From Cellvibrionaceae bacterium (GTDB taxonomy: Bacteria > Pseudomonadota > Gammaproteobacteria > Pseudomonadales > Cellvibrionaceae), in NCBI GenBank assembly GCA_030597965.1, contig JAUVQU010000074.1:1-10379 (forward strand): a stretch of DNA of 10,379 bases, written 5' to 3'. The notes beneath the pieces are model-generated. The model was not told the origin of the DNA, ran no database searches, and saw only the letters and a program-made list of their open reading frames with translations. The position numbers and the translations under genes are program-made. Within the stretch, counting starts at the first letter, position 1. Each line of letters starts with the position of its first letter. This document shows, one piece after another, positions 6,539 through 10,379 of the stretch.

Positions 6539-7146
6539 TAACGTGCCTCCCATTGATGTAATCGTTCATCAAAATCCCGATGACTCTCAGGCTGTTGAAT
6601 GACTCTTTGAAGCTGCCTCAATTGGTGATTCAGCGTCATTTGTATATGCGCTTGCTTAACCTGAACAACTTGCGAGCGCACAAAGGACACCGCATCCATC
6701 ATCATCTCTTCATCAATCAAAATATTAAGATTTTCAGTCCCCACCACAACCGACACGGAATCCTTCGGCAGAGTCGATAAATCGAGAGTGAAGGGTTGGA
6801 TGCAATGCCCGTTTGCAGGTTTGTAATTCAACGTTATATCCGGCGCTGAAATCACGCCCAGTAATGTGCCGCTTTCAAGCCAGAACCCAAGTTCACGTAT
6901 CGGGTATTGCTGTGGGCCACTAAACTTAGCGACAGCTTGAATTTGATTACTTGCGGTATCTTTATACTCACTGAACTCAACGCGCTGAAGCTCGTTGTGT
7001 AAGCGTGTTTGATCAGGGCTTGGCAGATAGGCGCGATCACCAGCACTCACCCATTTCAACGGAACACGGATCCCATTCGCCTCAGCGCTGATACATTCAT
7101 CCAACCCTTGACGGGTGATCACTAATTGATATTGCTGTTCACTCAT
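6538..7146 (-). CDS. H: Tail fibre N-terminal/collar protein (P2 gpH N-terminal type), 202 aa
   Basis: Residues 1 to about 150 match the pattern of the phage tail-collar fibre domain (DUF3751, PF12571 type): a start QYQLVITRQGLDECISAE, then VPLKWVSAGDRAYLPSPDQT, IRELGFWLESGTLLGVISA, and a strand-rich SVSVVVGTENLNILID. In gpH-type fibres this domain fixes the fibre to the baseplate. P2 gpH is over 600 residues, but here the protein stops soon after the anchor, with a helical, Gln-rich end (LNHQLRQLQRVIQQ) that may pair with the coiled coil of the next protein. The start overlaps the gpI stop by 8 nt (7146/7139), and the ribosome binding site is weak, suggesting coupling. The symbol reflects the P2 position and anchor domain only. 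Confidence 0.85.
   Translation of the reverse strand: MSEQQYQLVITRQGLDECISAEANGIRVPLKWVSAGDRAYLPSPDQTRLHNELQRVEFSEYKDTASNQIQAVAKFSGPQQYPIRELGFWLESGTLLGVISAPDITLNYKPANGHCIQPFTLDLSTLPKDSVSVVVGTENLNILIDEEMMMDAVSFVRSQVVQVKQAHIQMTLNHQLRQLQRVIQQPESHRDFDERLHQWEAR
6546..6551 (-). promoter_or_regulatory. Ribosome binding site deciding the fibre start
   Basis: GGGAGG is centred 7 nt before ATG 6538, inside the last codons of the upstream fibre gene. It supports reinitiation at TAATG and a start at MSEIIR. Confidence 0.75.
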
Positions 7147-7696
7147 GCGGAGTACCTATTGATGCGTAGGCGTAAATATTCGAAATATTGAGACTGTAAC
7201 ATCCGACTGACATCACCATTTTTAGCTCAGAATGAAAAATTAATGACAGTTCATAGCTATCACGCTCGGATTTTGACTGTTCAATACGAGAAATGATGCG
7301 ATCAACAATCAACTTATCAATCGTACTATAACGCCGCCCACACAGAATATTCAGGCTATAAGGGGGAGCTGCCCGCGTCACTTTGGCCTCCACCCCCAGC
7401 ACATCCAACGCCAATGTTATCCCCGAGCGTGTTCCCGCTTGACGGTGTATCGCAAAGGCCTGATCTGCCATTTTTCGCCGGTGTACTAACGTATCGTCAG
7501 GGTGCCAATCCAATACGCCTCGTTCGTCAGCCAGAAGAGAAACGAATTGATCGGGGGTATAGCGGGGTTGTTTTAAATGGGGGTATGGATTGAGTTGTTG
7601 TGACATGACGTGATGCCAGCCGTACTCTATCCCCTCTTCGATTACTGTCCGGTTCTCTGGCTGGACGGAAATAAAGGGCTTATTCTGCTCTGACAT
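7139..7696 (-). CDS. I: Baseplate/tail protein I (P2 gpI-like)
   Basis: A 185-residue protein directly after J, as in P2. The gpI family signature region is seen around residues 50-101: FVSLLADERGVLDW, a basic RRKMADQAFAIHRQAGTR and SGITLALDVLG, corresponding to the family's LPWLAW...D.W, R..I..s..lHr.KGT and lG elements. gpI is needed to build the wedge part of the baseplate near the fibres. ATG 7696 has GAGG 9 nt upstream and lies inside the end of gpJ (17-nt overlap). The Trp content of the first motif is reduced beside P2. Residues 110-185 are less conserved by eye. Confidence 0.85.
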   Translation of the reverse strand: MSEQNKPFISVQPENRTVIEEGIEYGWHHVMSQQLNPYPHLKQPRYTPDQFVSLLADERGVLDWHPDDTLVHRRKMADQAFAIHRQAGTRSGITLALDVLGVEAKVTRAAPPYSLNILCGRRYSTIDKLIVDRIISRIEQSKSERDSYELSLIFHSELKMVMSVGCYSLNISNIYAYASIGTPHE

Positions 7697-8657
7697 GGAT
7701 CATCACCTCAACACAATGCGGCGCCTCATCCCAATCGCACACGACATCAGCCGTTGGTTGAGCAATAGAGACCCGTTTCACACCAAGCTTGTAAAACTCA
7801 TGCCCTAATTCAAGCCGATCAATTCGACCGTCAAGCCGATGAGATTTTTCAGCAAAATCCCAAGCAGCCTGCGAGGCACCTTCAATGCCGATATCGTTAC
7901 CGGGCTCAGCTCCGGTAAATAACGTCGCTTCGATTTTATAGGGTGTTGAAATAGCACTTTTCACCGTGATTTCATCACTTTCCTGTGCGATATCATCACG
8001 ATTCATATAATTGTAAACGCGCTCAATCAAGGCAGGACTTGCGGTACCGTCTGCACTTTCACGGCTCAATATCGCAATAGACACTTTGCCTGAGTTTGGC
8101 TCAAGCATCCGTGCTGCAGCATCTTTCACCGGTGCAGGCCGCTCCAAATCTGGAAACTCAAAACGCATGACCACAGCATGATCGTCAGAATCTATCAATA
8201 TCAAGGGGCGTTCATCCAATGTCAGTGCGTGGAATTTGTACCCTGCCCGAGTGCCTGTGGTGTGAAATTGATAAGGCGCCAAATCAAACCGCCGCAGTAA
8301 GTCTTTATCGCTTTCCAATGTTGGTGGTTTCGGTGGGAACACCGAATCATCCCCCTCTTTAAGCACCTGGCGTTTCAAGCCATACTGCAACGCAAGTAAA
8401 TCGACCATGTCGCTTTCAGTCACGAACTTGCGAAACTGCTGCAACGCCCAGTAATTCTGCTCTCGTATTTCAGCAATGCGCTTGAGTAGAAACGCCTGCG
8501 TCGTTTGTGCGAGTAGTTCAGATTCATTCGAAAAGGCTTCTGAAAGAGCTTGCCCTTTTTCCAGATCCTGTTGGCTTACATAGTCCACCGCAAACGCCGT
8601 GTAATCACGATACAATGCTTCGAACTCAGGAATAACAAACGCTTGAGGGATCTTCAT
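7680..8657 (-). CDS. J: Baseplate assembly protein J (P2 gpJ-like)
   Basis: A 325-residue protein, slightly longer than P2 gpJ (302), and in the V-W-J-I position. Recognisable parts: an acidic helical N-terminus (IPEFEALYRDYTAF), a central FVTESDMVDLLALQYGLKRQVL segment that matches the family's conserved region before the main body, RFDLAPYQFHTTGTRAGYKFHALTL, and a VSIAILSRESADGTASPALIERVYNYMNRDD segment as in the Baseplate_J family. It forms the peripheral wedge of the baseplate and contacts gpW and gpI. ATG 8657 has AAAGG 6-7 nt upstream and overlaps the gpW stop as ATGA. Confidence 0.92.
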   Translation of the reverse strand: MKIPQAFVIPEFEALYRDYTAFAVDYVSQQDLEKGQALSEAFSNESELLAQTTQAFLLKRIAEIREQNYWALQQFRKFVTESDMVDLLALQYGLKRQVLKEGDDSVFPPKPPTLESDKDLLRRFDLAPYQFHTTGTRAGYKFHALTLDERPLILIDSDDHAVVMRFEFPDLERPAPVKDAAARMLEPNSGKVSIAILSRESADGTASPALIERVYNYMNRDDIAQESDEITVKSAISTPYKIEATLFTGAEPGNDIGIEGASQAAWDFAEKSHRLDGRIDRLELGHEFYKLGVKRVSIAQPTADVVCDWDEAPHCVEVMIHVRAE

Positions 8658-8986
8658 ACTTGGCCTTTTAACGTCAGAGGCTCACCGTGCCATGTCCCCT
8701 GCAACGCCACGGTGAATCCTCTCGGACTCGGTTTCGCCATACAGCGCGTTGCCTTAAAATCCACCAAACCATTGATGGGTCTTGCCACCGCTTCTAACGT
8801 CAAGTTCTGCACAATCATGGCCGTTGACGGGTTCTGCATTTTTCCGAGAAAATTAAGGGCTCGATTACCCACCCCACGCCGTTTAACTCGACTCACCTCA
8901 GGCGTCGTTAGCACCCGTTCGAACCGTCGAGACAATGCCGTCATTCCTGTGATTTCTAAACCTGTATGGGGATCAATGCCGATCAT
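8654..8986 (-). CDS. W: Baseplate wedge protein W (P2 gpW / T4 gp25-like)
   Basis: A 110-residue protein of the gp25-like lysozyme-fold family, about the size of P2 gpW (115). The family pattern RVLTTPEVSRVKRRGVGNRALNFL is seen at residues 24-47, and the C-terminal strand GFTVALQGTWHGEPLTL (about 90-106) is typical. In contractile tails the gp25 protein sits at the start of the sheath and links it to the baseplate; it is not thought to be an enzyme. ATG 8986 has GGAGG 7 nt upstream and overlaps the gpV stop as ATGA, so V and W are coupled. Confidence 0.92.
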   Translation of the reverse strand: MIGIDPHTGLEITGMTALSRRFERVLTTPEVSRVKRRGVGNRALNFLGKMQNPSTAMIVQNLTLEAVARPINGLVDFKATRCMAKPSPRGFTVALQGTWHGEPLTLKGQV

Positions 8987-9573
8987 TGTTTTTCCTCCGG
9001 TATGGATGTCGGGGCGTTGGTTTCTGGTGATTTGTGACGGTGGCCATTGTAGATAATCCGATCGTTTGCCATAGAACGAACCCCATCAGCCACCTCACCG
9101 CTTGCTGTGTAATTACCGTCTTGCTGGGTATCACCAATGATGAACAACCCACCAGGGTAAGTCGCAGTTAACGATCCGTGTTCCAGGTTATAAACCTCCG
9201 TCATACCATCGCCGTAATCGGTCATGAATTCGTTTTCAGCCGTTGTCGGAACCGGATATTGAGTACTCGGTAATCCCATCAACGCGACGCTGTTATTGAG
9301 GTTATCGCCACTGCCTAGGTTGAGCAGTACACATTGCTCCCCCACAGACGGACGGCGGTAATGACTCACCCGCCCCGCACAGTGGACAAAGAAAGGAATG
9401 CGGGTGGCCTTATTCGGTCCTGCTTTAATATCAACGGTGGTTTTATACGCCTTAGCAACCACACCTAAGCGGATCACATTACTGCTGCAGCGCCGATTTT
9501 CTTCCGCTTCTTCACTCAACCTCAGTAATTCACGTTCTAACGATTCAAGCCGCTGGATCAGTTGCACTATCAT
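8983..9573 (-). CDS. V: Baseplate spike/central hub protein V (P2 gpV-like)
   Basis: This is the cell-puncturing spike of P2-like tails. With the chosen start the protein has 196 residues (P2 gpV 211). Residues 5-27 look helical; an OB-fold-like part follows, with RPSVGEQCVLLNLGSGD and SVALMGL near 74-100, matching the P2 element PSVGEQVLILAVGG. A strand-rich part, GDTQQDGNYTASGEVADGVRS, precedes a C-terminal YNGHRHKSP in which His178 and His180 match the metal-binding HxH of the trimer tip. Start: ATG 9573 gives a natural N-terminus; in-frame GTG (9582) and TTG (9588) are possible, and no ribosome binding site clearly decides. The gene overlaps the preceding stop (9545). Confidence 0.92.
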   Translation of the reverse strand: MIVQLIQRLESLERELLRLSEEAEENRRCSSNVIRLGVVAKAYKTTVDIKAGPNKATRIPFFVHCAGRVSHYRRPSVGEQCVLLNLGSGDNLNNSVALMGLPSTQYPVPTTAENEFMTDYGDGMTEVYNLEHGSLTATYPGGLFIIGDTQQDGNYTASGEVADGVRSMANDRIIYNGHRHKSPETNAPTSIPEEKQ

Positions 9574-10048
9574 TGCGCTCACTTTCAACCAGCATCAAGT
9601 GATCACTGCCAACTGGTCCCATATAAATACGCTGCTTCATGGTCACAGTGCGTAAGAACACACCCAGATCAGGTGCAAACTTTCGAGGGAGATTCGACAC
9701 TACGCGCGACTCACCCGTGTTCTCACTTTGCCCCCAGTTTTCATGCAGCAACTCACGTTCAAGCCGGGTTGAAGCATCTAACGCTTCCAAATCAAAATCA
9801 GGGACCGCCAGTGGCACATACACCAAGAAATTAAGCTCAATTTCATGCAGCTTTCGACCATCATTCGCGGTGTGATTCAGTTGAGATGACTCCCCAACGT
9901 GATAACAGATCGTCGTACCGGTTGGCTCACTCGCTTCTCGGTGGTAGCTACTCTCAATACTCAGGTTAAGACGGGCTTCTAAAACAGTGATCACATGGCG
10001 AACCCACTCACTAGGTGCCCGAAAGAACGAATTGGAATTCACGATCAA
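9545..10048 (-). CDS. Probable tail terminator/completion protein, about 165 aa
   Basis: I do not recognise this protein with certainty. Its place between the gpZ-like gene and gpV is where P2 has tail completion genes R and S. It has mixed alpha/beta character: an N-terminal helix (SEWVRHVITVLEARLNLSIE), a central LHEIELNFLVYVPLAV, RLERELLHENWGQ and a final strand VFLRTVTMKQRIYMG. This order resembles tail terminator proteins that cap the tube at the head end. The start is unclear: AAGGAG lies 4 nt before TTG 10048 and 10 nt before GTG 10042; neither is an ATG and both lie within the severed end of the gpZ frame (38- or 32-nt overlap). The end overlaps gpV. No signal peptide or membrane segment is seen. 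Confidence 0.72.
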   Translation of the reverse strand: MIVNSNSFFRAPSEWVRHVITVLEARLNLSIESSYHREASEPTGTTICYHVGESSQLNHTANDGRKLHEIELNFLVYVPLAVPDFDLEALDASTRLERELLHENWGQSENTGESRVVSNLPRKFAPDLGVFLRTVTMKQRIYMGPVGSDHLMLVESERNDSATDPAA

Positions 10049-10142
10049 AGTGCTCCTTGAATTTTTTGTTCAGCTCTGTGAGATAACTGCCGATGATTTC
10101 TTCAGCTTCATCGGCAATATCCAGCATCACTAGCTCTATGTC
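10011..10142 (-). pseudogene. Severed C-terminal part of the gpZ-like gene, in frame after the TAA
   Basis: The same frame stays open after the TAA for 43 codons to a TAG at 10013-10011, reading DIELVMLDIADEAEEIIG and onward to FQFVLSGT. In gpZ proteins the K.RYPI...V.. element is followed by a helical acidic/basic C-terminus of this kind, so this is the natural end of the gene. ATG 10127 (or GTG 10130) could restart translation, but the ribosome binding site is weak. It overlaps the start of the next gene by up to 38 nt, which is the usual packing of neighbouring tail genes and supports the frame having been coding until recently. Confidence 0.75.
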
Positions 10143-10379
10143 TTAACGTGATTTACCCGTGCGCCTCCACACTAAGAGTTCATCGCTATTCATTGGTGAG
10201 ATAAACGCTTTATCAAAAAAGTGTTTACCGACCTGCACACCTTTCGCGGTTTGCTTGGGTGTGCCCAGTCGGTGCACTCCGATTTCATTCACCCCCACCC
10301 ACAGTTTCGAGGTATAGCCTTTGCGATAGACTCGAAACCGAGTACGTAGTGCCTTGCTATCCATTGCCAGCTCATAGCC
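10143..10379 (-). CDS. Z: Minor tail protein Z (lambda gpZ-like), partial and prematurely stopped
   Basis: The frame is open to the window edge, so the 5' end is missing; it reads GYELAMDSKALRTRFRV at the edge. Seen: a basic, Arg/Lys-rich middle (RTRFRVYRKGYTSKLWVGVNEIGVHRLG), then GVQVGKHFFDKAFI and DELLVWRRTGKSR. This matches the order in the lambda gpZ family, where a basic segment is followed by GAFI and then V.RR..GK.RYPI. In lambda, gpZ helps finish the tail at its head end. Here a TAA (10145-10143) falls right after GKSR, where the family has Tyr, removing about 43 residues. The next gene starts in the severed part. Confidence 0.85.
   Translation of the reverse strand, partial: GYELAMDSKALRTRFRVYRKGYTSKLWVGVNEIGVHRLGTPKQTAKGVQVGKHFFDKAFISPMNSDELLVWRRTGKSR

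Noticed and set aside
1..10379. A novel defence, toxin-antitoxin or other accessory cargo system
   Set aside because: Every gene fits a tail-assembly role by position or pattern, and no intergenic gap is large enough to hold a cargo gene.

Overview
The window is the tail-morphogenesis part of a temperate contractile-tailed (myovirus) phage genome, most likely an integrated prophage or a P2-like phage. All convincing genes lie on the minus strand, so transcription runs from high to low coordinates. The moderate GC content and the protein sequences suit a gammaproteobacterial host, possibly a Vibrio-like marine bacterium, but no host gene or attachment site is visible and the host call is weak.

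Layout in transcription order: (1) 10379-9545, tail completion genes: a lambda gpZ-type minor tail protein, cut by the window edge and broken by an in-frame TAA, then a 160-odd-residue probable tail terminator/completion protein. (2) 9573-7139, the baseplate genes in P2 order V-W-J-I: spike, gp25-like wedge, J and I, all with overlapping ends. (3) 7146-5424, the fibre cassette: a short collar/anchor fibre protein (gpH N-terminal type), a second fibre protein that looks like the host-binding part, and a fibre assembly chaperone (gpG position). Two intrinsic terminators follow in tandem. (4) 5323-1, a second transcription unit matching P2 FI-FII-E-E'-T: a 60-residue protein, the sheath (FI), the tube (FII), a hairpin terminator, the tail assembly chaperone E with a -1 frameshift to E', and the tape measure T, which runs off the left edge after 914 residues.

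The genes work together to make the tail: V, W, J and I build the baseplate. The fibre proteins attach to it and bind the host. E/E+E' chaperones the tape measure, tube polymerises along the tape, sheath assembles around the tube, and the terminator and Z-like proteins finish the head-proximal end.

Points of most interest are: the E/E' frameshift signal (T7 slippery run, 5-nt spacer, 6-bp stem-loop); the duplicated domain in E; the terminator between tube and E, which could set their ratio; the premature stop in the gpZ gene; a perfect 36-bp tandem duplication and an Arg-Ser tract in the tape measure; and the tail fibre split into two small genes. I found no novel defence system, CRISPR array, tRNA or insertion sequence. 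There is no stretch over 300 bases without a gene.
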